This document shows positions 1 to 6,719 of a DNA stretch of 11,906 bases, piece after piece. The position numbers and the translations under genes were made by a program. Positions within the stretch are counted from its first letter, which is position 1. Each line of letters begins with the position of its first letter. The stretch is from assembly GCA_014584635.1 (NCBI GenBank), contig JACTML010000100.1, positions 1 through 11,906 on the forward strand, in the 5' to 3' direction. The notes beneath the pieces were generated by a model. It was given only the letters and a program-made list of their open reading frames with translations. It was not told where the DNA came from and did not search any database. Origin of the DNA: Nitrosomonas eutropha (GTDB lineage: Bacteria; Pseudomonadota; Gammaproteobacteria; Burkholderiales; Nitrosomonadaceae).

Positions 1-157
1 ATTATCCGTTGCGCTCAAACGTCAGTTCCCTAATCCGGTTATCAGCCAAACAGGCGTCAATGGCCTGCGTCAGGGAGCAAAATATCTGTCCGAACTGGGT
101 TATCTGCAGCCAGATGTTATTGAATCTGTATTGAATCTGAAATACCAGCCGGCCTGA
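1..157 (+). CDS. C-terminal end of a probable ABC transporter substrate-binding protein (5' part outside window)
   Basis: An open frame enters from the left edge (codons in phase with base 2) and ends at TGA 155-157, giving about 51 residues that finish in ...LNLKYQPA. The piece is too short to show a family motif. The call rests on position: it ends 4 nt before a NitT/TauT-type permease, followed by its ATPase, and the missing subunit of such an importer is the periplasmic binding protein. The residues are mixed polar and hydrophobic with no membrane segment, which fits the helical C-terminal part of a soluble binding protein. It could instead be another cotranscribed enzyme of the same pathway. 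Confidence 0.55.
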   Translation, partial: LSVALKRQFPNPVISQTGVNGLRQGAKYLSELGYLQPDVIESVLNLKYQPA

Positions 158-161
158 TGTC

Positions 162-998
162 ATGAAACCCCGCGCTTCAGGAAAATCGGGTCACCCGCCC
201 ATGCTGGCAACCCGATTCAGTCAGCTGATTTTTAAATCAAATTTCCTGTGGTTCTGTCTGGCCTGGTTACTGATTATCCTTTCCTGGGAACTTGGTTCCT
301 GGATGGAATGGTTCAATCCACAAATCCTGCCTCCTCCCAGCGAAACCATCCCTTATGCCTTTTCCGGCAATATCACCATCGGGTTTGGCCAGCAGAAAAC
401 CGGGTTACTGGAATCCACAGCCGTTACGTTAGGACGCGTGGGGGCCGGCATGCTGATCGGCCTGCTGGTATCATCCTGTTTGGCTGTCATGGTAATTGAA
501 CTGCCCGTCTTGCGACGACTCATCCTGCCTATCGTCCAGTCACTTGCCCCGATTGCGCCGGTAGCCTGGATTCCCTTTACCATCGTTGTGATCGGCATCG
601 GTGGCCCGGCTGCCGTATTCATTGTATTCATGGCGGTACTTGGAACCATGACACTTTCACTGATTGCCGCACTGGACGGCATTCCGACTGAATATCTGAA
701 AATTGCCCGTAATCTGGGAACCTCGCGTATGCGCATGTGGCGGTATGTACGTCTGCCTGCCATTATCCCCGGTACGATGACTGCTATCCGCATGTCATTC
801 TTTGGCGCCTGGATGGCAGTGCTGGCAGGAGAAATGGCCGGTCTTAATTCAGGATTGGGTTATATGATTATCATGGCACAGCAAATGTACAACATGAAAC
901 TGGTTATGATTGGCATTCTTACCATTGGCTTCATCGGTTTTGTTATCGATCGTCTGCTACTGCTGATCAATACCAGATTACTGCGATGGGTACAATAA
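162..998 (+). CDS. ABC transporter permease, NitT/TauT (SsuC/TauC/NrtB-like) family
   Basis: This 278-residue inner-membrane protein would form the channel of an ABC importer. Hydrophobic stretches lie at about residues 27-45, 90-112, 119-170 (more than one helix), 206-225 and 247-270. The cytoplasmic EAA coupling loop, which docks on the ATPase, is visible at about 174-206 (EYLKIARNLG ... RLPAIIPG), with the conserved Gly and the Leu-Pro pair. The segment NSGLGYMI (229-236) is also typical of permeases of the nitrate/sulfonate/taurine group. The chosen ATG follows the upstream stop by 4 nt and has no clear Shine-Dalgarno sequence. An internal ATG at residue 14 (201) is an alternative start that loses only a polar tail. 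The gene lies between the binding-protein end and the ATPase, so it is almost certainly part of one operon. The substrate is not determinable here. Confidence 0.9.
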   Translation: MKPRASGKSGHPPMLATRFSQLIFKSNFLWFCLAWLLIILSWELGSWMEWFNPQILPPPSETIPYAFSGNITIGFGQQKTGLLESTAVTLGRVGAGMLIGLLVSSCLAVMVIELPVLRRLILPIVQSLAPIAPVAWIPFTIVVIGIGGPAAVFIVFMAVLGTMTLSLIAALDGIPTEYLKIARNLGTSRMRMWRYVRLPAIIPGTMTAIRMSFFGAWMAVLAGEMAGLNSGLGYMIIMAQQMYNMKLVMIGILTIGFIGFVIDRLLLLINTRLLRWVQ

Positions 999-1002
999 AT
1001 CC

Positions 1003-1833
1003 ATGAATACACTCTCTTTCCGTCCACCTGGTGCCCGACTGGAATTCAATAATATCCGCAAATCCTTTGGCAACACTGTTTCTGTTGAAGCGGATGAACT
1101 CATCATAGAGCCAGGCAGCCTGACCGTATTGCTGGGTCGCAGCGGCTGTGGAAAAACAACTCTGCTCAATCTCGCTGCCGGACTGGATTTTCCGGATCAG
1201 GGTCATGTCAGCTACGATCATCAAATACTGCAAGGCCCTGCTCCCTCAACAGCCCTGATTTTCCAGACTCACAATCTGTTTCCCTGGATGACAGCAGAAA
1301 AAAACGTTGCTTTTCCGTTGCGAAATCAGGGAATGGCAAAAGCAGAAGCTCTGGAACACGCAAGGCATTATCTTGAACAGGTCGGACTGGAATCCTTTGC
1401 CAGACACAAGCCTTCGCAGCTGTCCGGAGGCATGCGCCAACGCATAGCACTGGCGCGAACCATCGCCACAAAACCCCGTTTGCTGTTACTGGATGAACCT
1501 TTTTCCGCGCTGGACATGCAAACCCGCCGCATGATGCAACGCTATCTGCTACGTGTCTGGCATGATTCCGCCGCCACCATACTCATGATCACGCACGATC
1601 TGCACGAAGCACTCATGCTGGCAGATCGTATCGCGCTCATGGCGTCCTCCCCCAATGGTCATATTGCTGAAATTCTGGATATTGAGCTCGATCGCCCCCG
1701 CAATCCCGAAGATCCATCTTTTCGCGCTATTCAGCAGCAACTTGACCGCTTTCTGGAACATGAAACGCTCCTGGCGGAGCATGTTCCCGTCCGCGAATCA
1801 GCTGACAGGGGAAATGATCCAAGCGCAACATAG
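1003..1833 (+). CDS. ABC transporter ATP-binding protein, NitT/TauT family
   Basis: This 276-residue ATPase would power the importer whose permease ends 4 nt upstream. All expected motifs are present in order: Walker A GRSGCGKT (45-52), Q-loop Gln88 (FQTHNLFPWM), signature LSGGM (140-144), Walker B LLLLDEP (160-166) with catalytic Glu165, D-loop SALD (168-171) and switch His198 (THD). The Q-loop neighbourhood ending in PWMTAEKNV is typical of the SsuB/TauB/NrtD group. The C-terminal ~50 residues are variable and polar, with no regulatory domain. The ATG at 1003 gives the normal N-terminus for the family, beginning just before the first beta strand, although no good Shine-Dalgarno sequence is seen; translation may be coupled to the permease. 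The length is normal and the gene looks intact. Confidence 0.93.
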   Translation: MNTLSFRPPGARLEFNNIRKSFGNTVSVEADELIIEPGSLTVLLGRSGCGKTTLLNLAAGLDFPDQGHVSYDHQILQGPAPSTALIFQTHNLFPWMTAEKNVAFPLRNQGMAKAEALEHARHYLEQVGLESFARHKPSQLSGGMRQRIALARTIATKPRLLLLDEPFSALDMQTRRMMQRYLLRVWHDSAATILMITHDLHEALMLADRIALMASSPNGHIAEILDIELDRPRNPEDPSFRAIQQQLDRFLEHETLLAEHVPVRESADRGNDPSAT

Positions 1834-2060
1834 AAACAGCAGCAAAAAACCCCAGTTCGCTATTCTTGCGCCGTCTTCCTGTTTTTTGACAAACCGCCAG
1901 ATTCATCGTCAATCACCATCACACATTCTCACACTCTTCAGAATTTACCTGCTCCCCGCATATCTCAGTGACATAACACCCTCTCTCTGTCCAGAGTACA
2001 GAAATAGCCCGCAATCAGGTGATTATTTATGTGATCGAATCCAGCAGTGATTACGCATAA

Positions 2061-2088
2061 TGCGCGGGTATTAATCAATATCCACGCA
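2061..2088 (+). promoter_or_regulatory. RNA hairpin ending at the fliL Shine-Dalgarno sequence
   Basis: Bases 2061-2072 pair with 2077-2088 around an AATC loop (2073-2076): four pairs at the base, one C·A mismatch (2065/2084), then seven pairs including one G·U. The right arm runs into the Shine-Dalgarno sequence AGGAG (2088-2092), which precedes the fliL ATG by 5 nt. In mRNA this structure could hinder or modulate ribosome access at the head of the flagellar operon. There is no T-tract, so it is not a terminator. The pairing is read directly; the regulatory role is inference. Confidence 0.45.
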
Positions 2089-2097
2089 GGAGAAACC

Positions 2098-2580
2098 ATG
2101 AGCGAAGCGACCGCACCGGCCAGCACAGGCAATAAAAGCAAACTAACTCTGTTCATCCTGATCGGATTATTGCTCGCCGGAGCAGGCGTTGGCGGAACCT
2201 GGTATTTTATGAAAAGCCAGTACGAGGGAGCCGGATCAGGCGCTGTTGTAGAAAAAAAGAAACCCACTACTTTCGTTAAGATTGAACCTTTCACTGTCAA
2301 CCTGCAGCCTGAAGAAAGAAAATCTCACTATCTGCAAGTAGAGTTATCTCTCAAGGTCAATGAAACCGGGGTAATTGAAGCCATTGAAAACAGCAAGCCT
2401 GAAATCCGCAACCAGATTCTGTTGCTGCTATCCAGTAAAAAGCCCTCTGAGATCAATACGCTGGAGGGAAAACAAAAACTCAGCCAGGATATCATCCAGG
2501 CCATCAGACCAAAAATGGAATCTGAATCCCTGCAGGGCGATATTCTGGATGTTTTGTTCACCTCCTTTATCATTCAGTAA
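2098..2580 (+). CDS. fliL: Flagellar basal body-associated protein FliL
   Basis: FliL is a single-span inner-membrane protein that surrounds the stator at the flagellar basal body and supports torque and motility. This 160-residue product has a short polar cytoplasmic tail, one membrane helix at about residues 16-38, a Gly/Lys-rich linker, and the periplasmic FliL domain from about 57 (FVKIEPFTVNLQ). The helical segment NSKPEIRNQILLLLSSK (98-114) and the hydrophobic C-terminus FTSFIIQ are family hallmarks. The ATG at 2098 is chosen because AGGAG stands 5 nt before it; an in-frame GTG at 2047 would add 17 residues but has no ribosome binding site. It is the first gene of the fli block, 12 nt before fliM, after a 264-nt gap. 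Confidence 0.95.
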   Translation: MSEATAPASTGNKSKLTLFILIGLLLAGAGVGGTWYFMKSQYEGAGSGAVVEKKKPTTFVKIEPFTVNLQPEERKSHYLQVELSLKVNETGVIEAIENSKPEIRNQILLLLSSKKPSEINTLEGKQKLSQDIIQAIRPKMESESLQGDILDVLFTSFIIQ

Positions 2581-2592
2581 GCGCTGTGAACC

Positions 2593-3585
2593 ATGGCCGA
2601 GAATTTTCTCACTCAGGATGAAGTTGATGCGCTGCTGAATTTTGATAGCGGCAAGAAACATCAGCAAGCTGCCCAGCAGGAAAATGAGGCTATCTATCCC
2701 GGTGGTGTCCGTCCTTATGACATGGCCACCCAGGAACGGATTGTACGGGGACGCATGCCTGCCCTGGAAATTATCAATGCACGCTTTGCCAATTCGCTGC
2801 AAACCGGGCTCTATAATTTTTTGCGGCGGGGCGTGGATATTTCCACTGATTCTATAAGAACCACCAAATACAGCGAATTTACCCGCTCGCTGGCCGTGCC
2901 CGCAAATATCAATATGGTCAGCATGAAGCCGCTGCGCGGCACTGCATTGATTACTATTGATCCCAACCTGATATTTCTGATCGTGGACAACATGTTCGGC
3001 GGAGATGGCCGCTTTCATACCCGAGTGGAAGGACGTGAATTTACCCTGACTGAACAAGGCATTATCCGACGTCTGCTGGATGTTTTATTCGAAAGCTACG
3101 AAAAAGCCTGGAAATCGGTTTACCCGATCAAATTTGAATATATCCGTGCTGAAATGAATCCGCAATTTGCCAACGTCGCGACACCCAGTGATGTTGTGGT
3201 CGCGAGTTCATTTGAACTTAACCTGGGCGGTAATCGCGGAGAATTCCACATCTGTATTCCTTATACCATGCTGGAGCCGATACGCGATCTGCTTAACAAC
3301 AATACGCAGGAAGATCATACAGAAGTTGATAATAGCTGGATCAAATCGCTGACCCGGCAAGTACAAAGTGCAGAAATAGAAATTATTGCCAACCTGGGCC
3401 ACACCCGCGTGACGTTGCACCAGATCCTCAACATGCAGGAAGGTGACGTTATTGCCCTCGATATTCCTGACACAGTGGTAGCTGTGGCAAATGGTGTACC
3501 CATCATGGATTGCCATTACGGCATCCTTAACGATCACTACGCGCTTAAAGTCAAGGCTGTACGAACCCCAACTGAAATCGATTAA
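2593..3585 (+). CDS. fliM: Flagellar motor switch protein FliM
   Basis: FliM forms the C-ring of the flagellar motor, binds phosphorylated CheY and switches the direction of rotation. The 330-residue length is normal. The N-terminus FLTQDEVDALL (5-15) is the CheY-binding peptide. A CheC-like middle domain spans about 40-235 and contains the conserved FGGDGR (135-140), which includes the GGxG element that contacts FliG. The C-terminal SpoA domain spans about 250-325 (VDNSWIKSLTRQV, then VPIMDCHYGILNDHYALKV) and would pair with FliN. The start at 2593 gives the expected first residues MAENFL. Only a weak Shine-Dalgarno sequence precedes it, and it lies 12 nt after fliL, so coupling is likely. 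The CheY peptide implies a chemotaxis system elsewhere in the genome. Confidence 0.97.
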   Translation: MAENFLTQDEVDALLNFDSGKKHQQAAQQENEAIYPGGVRPYDMATQERIVRGRMPALEIINARFANSLQTGLYNFLRRGVDISTDSIRTTKYSEFTRSLAVPANINMVSMKPLRGTALITIDPNLIFLIVDNMFGGDGRFHTRVEGREFTLTEQGIIRRLLDVLFESYEKAWKSVYPIKFEYIRAEMNPQFANVATPSDVVVASSFELNLGGNRGEFHICIPYTMLEPIRDLLNNNTQEDHTEVDNSWIKSLTRQVQSAEIEIIANLGHTRVTLHQILNMQEGDVIALDIPDTVVAVANGVPIMDCHYGILNDHYALKVKAVRTPTEID

Positions 3586-3612
3586 CCACCGAATTAAACA
3601 TCGGAGCAGAAC

Positions 3613-4092
3613 ATGAATGAATCGACACTGACCGAACCGCAAACTGAACAGGATGACTGGGCAGCTGCCATGGCAGAACAACAGGCTGCAGAAGCACATT
3701 CGCCTGCTGACGATACCAGTGAGCCATCAGCAGAAACCAGTACACCAGATCATATGCCAGGCGAAGAGCTGACAAAATCCACTCCCGTTTTTGAGCAATT
3801 TTCCAGAAGTGATGTGCTCAGCGATACGCACAACGATATTGATATGATTCTGGATATTCCGGTACAACTGACAGTTGAGCTGGGACGTACGCGCATTGCT
3901 ATCAAAAATCTGCTGCAACTGGCGCAGGGTTCCGTAATCGAGCTGGACGGCATGGCGGGAGAACCAATGGATGTTCTGGTCAATGGCTGCTTGATTGCTC
4001 AGGGTGAAGTAGTTGTCGTCAACGAAAAATTTGGCATCCGGCTGACAGACATTATCACCCCCAGCGAACGCATCCGTAAACTTAACCGCTAA
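3613..4092 (+). CDS. fliN: Flagellar motor switch protein FliN
   Basis: FliN is the small C-ring protein that builds the base of the rotor with FliM and receives export cargo from FliH. The 159-residue product has a C-terminal SpoA domain at about 78-153 (DIPVQLTVELGRTRIAIKNLL, then GCLIAQGEVVVVNEKFGIRLTDII), which is a close match to the family. The first ~75 residues are acidic, Ala/Glu/Thr/Ser-rich and probably disordered; such an extension is common in proteobacterial FliN and varies in length. The ATG at 3613 has GGAG 6 nt upstream (3603-3606). The gene is 27 nt after fliM and 22 nt before fliO. Confidence 0.96.
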   Translation: MNESTLTEPQTEQDDWAAAMAEQQAAEAHSPADDTSEPSAETSTPDHMPGEELTKSTPVFEQFSRSDVLSDTHNDIDMILDIPVQLTVELGRTRIAIKNLLQLAQGSVIELDGMAGEPMDVLVNGCLIAQGEVVVVNEKFGIRLTDIITPSERIRKLNR

Positions 4093-4114
4093 CCCATTCC
4101 AAGGCTGATCCTGC

Positions 4115-4570
4115 ATGCCTATATCACGCATCACTATTCTGATTGGCATTCTGCTGTGGCAGCCTCAGCAGTTGTTTGCAGAATCCATACAGAACCAGGG
4201 CTTTGCTCCCCCTCCTTCGGTTATTTCCACCGAGAGTATGCTGCAACTTTCAGCAGGGTTATTCATTGTCCTGGCGTTTATCGCACTGATCGCCTGGCTA
4301 TTCAGAAAAATCGGTTTGAACCCTGCCAGCCGGACAGGTCTGTCGAAAATTATCTCTTCAATCAATGTCGGTCAAAAAGAAAGAGTCGTCATCGTTGAAA
4401 TCAGCAATACCTGGCTGGTATTAGGAGTGACGCCAGGTCAGGTTAACCTGTTGCATCAGATGAACAGAGAAACTCCTTCAGTTATGGAAACAGCAGCGTC
4501 ACCTTCCGCCAGCAGTTTCAACGAGAAACTACAGGCTAATCTGGAGCAGAATCATGAACGTGAAAACTAG
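4115..4570 (+). CDS. fliO: Flagellar biosynthesis protein FliO
   Basis: FliO is a membrane protein that helps assemble FliP into the core of the flagellar export gate and is the least conserved member of the set. This 151-residue product begins with a hydrophobic stretch (residues 5-22, ending LFAES) that resembles a cleavable signal peptide. A second hydrophobic helix lies at about 44-64 ([19 protein letters not shown]), followed by the FliO cytoplasmic domain with [20 protein letters not shown] (83-102) and [12 protein letters not shown]. These strands are the recognisable family signature. AAGG at 4101-4104 is a modest ribosome binding site for the ATG at 4115. The 3' end overlaps fliP by 17 nt in another frame, suggesting translational coupling. 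Confidence 0.92.
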   Translation: MPISRITILIGILLWQPQQLFAESIQNQGFAPPPSVISTESMLQLSAGLFIVLAFIALIAWLFRKIGLNPASRTGLSKIISSINVGQKERVVIVEISNTWLVLGVTPGQVNLLHQMNRETPSVMETAASPSASSFNEKLQANLEQNHEREN

Positions 4571-5372
4571 CCTGTCATTATATTTTCACAATCACTCATT
4601 TCTGTATCCACGCACCACCGGACTTTCAACCGGATGCAGTATTTTGCTGCTCACACTGGGATTGAGTCTGGTCGACCCGGCGCTGGCGCAATCAGCAGGG
4701 CTTCCAGCCATTACCAGCACACCTGCGGCAGCAGGAGGCTCAACTTACTCGCTCAGCCTGCAAACTCTGCTGCTACTGACTTCACTGACGTTCGTGCCGG
4801 CCACGGTGCTGATGATGTCCAGCTTTACTCGCATCATCATTGTTTTATCGCTACTGCGACAGGCGCTGGGTACACAATCCTCTCCTCCCAACCAGGTACT
4901 GGTTGGGCTGGCACTGTTTTTATCTTTCTTCATCATGTCACCGGTGCTTGACAAGATGTATACGGAAGCCTACCTGCCATTCTCAGAAGATAAGATCAGC
5001 ATTATCGAAGCGATGGATAAAGCAGGTGAACCTCTCAAGACCTTTATGCTGCGCCAGACGCGCGAAGCAGATATTGCACTGTTCGTTCAGATTAGCGGCA
5101 GCGAAGCAATCGAGAGCCCGGAGCAGGTGCCCATGAAAATCCTGGTACCCGCCTACATCACCAGCGAGCTGAAAACCGCTTTCCAAATCGGATTCGTGGT
5201 CTTCATTCCCTTCCTGATCATTGACATGGTCGTCGCCAGCACACTGATGGCAATGGGAATGATGATGCTATCACCCATGATTATCTCGCTACCGTTCAAG
5301 CTGATGCTGTTTGTGCTGGCTGATGGCTGGCACCTGCTGATTGGTTCACTGACCCAGAGTTTTTACACCTGA
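4554..5372 (+). CDS. fliP: Flagellar biosynthetic protein FliP
   Basis: FliP forms the pentameric core of the flagellar type III export gate in the inner membrane. The 272-residue product has a long N-terminal signal sequence with a hydrophobic core at about 27-40 and a likely cut after PALA (residue 45). Further membrane segments lie at about 70-88, 92-103, 114-130, 212-240 and 243-265. The family signature [16 protein letters not shown] (199-214) is present, as is the second signature beginning [13 protein letters not shown] (247-259). [20 protein letters not shown] (89-108) is also diagnostic. GGAG stands 8 nt before the ATG at 4554, inside the fliO coding region. The ~20 residues before the hydrophobic core are somewhat long for a signal peptide, but no later Met suits as a start. 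Confidence 0.97.
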   Translation: MNVKTSLSLYFHNHSFLYPRTTGLSTGCSILLLTLGLSLVDPALAQSAGLPAITSTPAAAGGSTYSLSLQTLLLLTSLTFVPATVLMMSSFTRIIIVLSLLRQALGTQSSPPNQVLVGLALFLSFFIMSPVLDKMYTEAYLPFSEDKISIIEAMDKAGEPLKTFMLRQTREADIALFVQISGSEAIESPEQVPMKILVPAYITSELKTAFQIGFVVFIPFLIIDMVVASTLMAMGMMMLSPMIISLPFKLMLFVLADGWHLLIGSLTQSFYT

Positions 5373-5373
5373 T

Positions 5374-5379
5374 AAGGAG
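5374..5379 (+). promoter_or_regulatory. Strong Shine-Dalgarno sequence of fliQ
   Basis: AAGGAG at 5374-5379 stands 8 nt before the fliQ ATG (5388), overlapping the stop region of fliP. It is the clearest ribosome binding site in the flagellar block and fixes the fliQ start. Confidence 0.8.
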
Positions 5380-5387
5380 ATCATCTT

Positions 5388-5663
5388 ATGAGCCCGGAAC
5401 AGGCAATGACAATCGGCCGGCAGGCACTGGAAGTCACGCTCACAATTGCCGCACCTCTACTACTGGCAGCACTGGTGACAGGCCTGGTAATCAGTATCTT
5501 TCAGGCTGCCACGCAGATCAATGAAATGACATTGTCGTTTATTCCCAAGCTGCTGGTCATGTTTGCTGTTTTAGCTTTGGCCGGTCCGTGGATACTGCAA
5601 ATCATGCTGGATTACATCGAGAGGCTGTATACCAATATTCCCTGGATTATCCACGGAGGATAG
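5388..5663 (+). CDS. fliQ: Flagellar biosynthetic protein FliQ
   Basis: FliQ is a small two-helix subunit (usually about 89-91 residues; here 91) that packs around the FliP/FliR export gate. Two hydrophobic helices lie at about 16-38 and 52-76. They are joined by the conserved stretch FQAATQINEMTLSFIPK (38-54), the diagnostic core of the family and the region that forms the gate-closing loops. The N-terminus MSPEQAMTIGRQAL is typical. It starts 15 nt after fliP. The C-terminus ends normally in IPWIIHGG. Unlike the rest of the block, 103 nt separate it from the next gene, fliR. Confidence 0.97.
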   Translation: MSPEQAMTIGRQALEVTLTIAAPLLLAALVTGLVISIFQAATQINEMTLSFIPKLLVMFAVLALAGPWILQIMLDYIERLYTNIPWIIHGG

Positions 5664-5725
5664 ATTGTAAGAATCTGTTCAAGGCTTCAGGAAATACAGA
5701 CATATTCCCTTTCGATCACGTCTCA

Positions 5726-5745
5726 TGATCTGACGTATCAGATTA
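5726..5745 (+). other. Stem-loop in the fliQ-fliR spacer
   Basis: TGATCTGA (5726-5733) pairs with TCAGATTA (5738-5745) around a CGTA loop: eight consecutive pairs including one G·U. It lies 21 nt before the fliR ATG in an otherwise compact operon. There is no T-tract, so it is not an obvious terminator. It could be an mRNA processing or stability element, or the symmetric core (ATCTGA-CGTA-TCAGAT) could be a protein-binding dyad. Confidence 0.35.
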
Positions 5746-5766
5746 GACAATACAGGTTACCAATCC

Positions 5767-6567
5767 ATGCTCAACATTACCACTGAGCAACTGAACAGCT
5801 GGCTAACCATTTTTATCTGGCCTTTAGTCAGAATTCTCGCGCTTATGACCGCTGCTCCGTTACTGGGCAGCAGCAATATTCCCGTTCAGGTCAAGCTCGG
5901 CCTCTCCGTGTTGCTGGCTATTTTGATTGCCCCTTTATTGCCTTCGCTTCCCCAGATGGATCCCGGTTCTGGCACCGGACTTATTGTCTTGTTGCAACAG
6001 GTTATTATCGGACTGGCAATGGGTTTCTCCATGCGTATTATTTTTACCGCAGTGGAAATGGCAGGAGAAATTACAGGGCTGCAGATGGGGCTCGGTTTTG
6101 CAACTTTTTTTGATCCTCAGCAATCCGGCCAAGTCCAGTTAGTTGGCCGTTTCTACGGATTACTCGCCACACTTCTGTTTTTGGCTATTGATGGACATTT
6201 ACAGATTATAGGCATACTCGCACACAGTTTTACTACCTTGCCAGTTGGTACAGACGGAATGGATGTGGTTTCATTCACAGCCCTTGTCAACTGGGGTGCC
6301 AAAATCTTTACGTTCGGGCTTCATCTGGCGTTGCCTGTCCTGGCAGCTCTGCTGATCACCAATCTTGCGCTGGGCATTTTGACGCGCGCCGCACCACAAC
6401 TGAATATTTTTGCTGTTGGATTTCCATTGACGCTGGGAATCGGTCTTCTGGTTATGTCATGGGCATTGCCTTATTTCACTCCCGTACTCACTCAACTGCT
6501 GGGAGAAAGTTTTTCAATCATGCGTTCGCTTGTCAACGGAGACAGCAGTGCCATCGGTATACCCTAA
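5767..6567 (+). CDS. fliR: Flagellar biosynthetic protein FliR
   Basis: FliR is the single-copy polytopic subunit that joins the FliP pentamer to complete the export gate. The 266-residue length is normal. Hydrophobic segments cover most of the protein (about 12-32, 40-60, 70-95, 128-150, 178-205, 212-240). Conserved motifs are visible: GLQMGLGFATFFDP (104-117) and RAAPQLNIFAVGFP (207-220), the latter highly diagnostic. The ATG at 5767 gives the expected start MLNITTEQLNSWL; an AGG at 5753-5755 is a weak ribosome binding site. It follows fliQ after 103 nt containing a hairpin. It ends the recognisable flagellar block; flhB, a common neighbour, is not in this window. Confidence 0.96.
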   Translation: MLNITTEQLNSWLTIFIWPLVRILALMTAAPLLGSSNIPVQVKLGLSVLLAILIAPLLPSLPQMDPGSGTGLIVLLQQVIIGLAMGFSMRIIFTAVEMAGEITGLQMGLGFATFFDPQQSGQVQLVGRFYGLLATLLFLAIDGHLQIIGILAHSFTTLPVGTDGMDVVSFTALVNWGAKIFTFGLHLALPVLAALLITNLALGILTRAAPQLNIFAVGFPLTLGIGLLVMSWALPYFTPVLTQLLGESFSIMRSLVNGDSSAIGIP

Positions 6568-6657
6568 ATCCAGCCCCACAAAACTCTTCCTCGTTACAGC
6601 TTATTTGCCATGCATTTGTTCTTTTGATTAACTGTATTTTTCAGCCCTTTTTTAACC

Positions 6658-6678
6658 GATTACCATGTCATGGTGATT
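6658..6678 (+). other. Stem-loop between fliR and the coiled-coil gene
   Basis: GATTACCA (6658-6665) can pair with TGGTGATT (6671-6678) around TGTCA, with two G·U pairs. The DNA also contains the near-palindrome ACCATGTCATGGT (6662-6674). It lies about 90 nt after fliR and about 40 nt before the next start codon. No T-tract follows, so a terminator is not supported. It may be a dyad for a regulator or an mRNA structure. Confidence 0.3.
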
Positions 6679-6719
6679 GATAAGGTAGGCGTTGTTCCCA
6701 AACTTTTCTCGATAAAACG

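Noticed and set aside
353..793. 146-codon minus-strand frame across the permease gene
   Set aside because: Antisense shadow of a clear permease; composition (Met/Ser/Thr/Pro-rich) is typical of a reverse frame.
1886..1913. TTGACA in the gap before fliL as a possible sigma-70 promoter
   Set aside because: No acceptable -10 hexamer at 16-18 nt; only three of six matches at best.
1655..2050. 131-codon frame overlapping the ABC ATPase end and the following gap
   Set aside because: Its first half is a shadow of the ATPase gene, and the remainder has no protein-like features or start signal.
2047..2097. Upstream GTG start for fliL adding 17 residues
   Set aside because: No ribosome binding site, and it would place the leader hairpin inside the coding region; ATG 2098 has AGGAG at ideal spacing.
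6637..6653. T-rich stretch after fliR as an intrinsic terminator
   Set aside because: Only a 3-bp stem can be drawn before the T-run.
6708..6715. CTCGATAA resembling the -10 box (GCCGATAA) of a sigma-28 flagellar promoter, just before the coiled-coil gene
   Set aside because: No TAAA -35 box at the proper distance, and the start of transcription would fall on the start codon.
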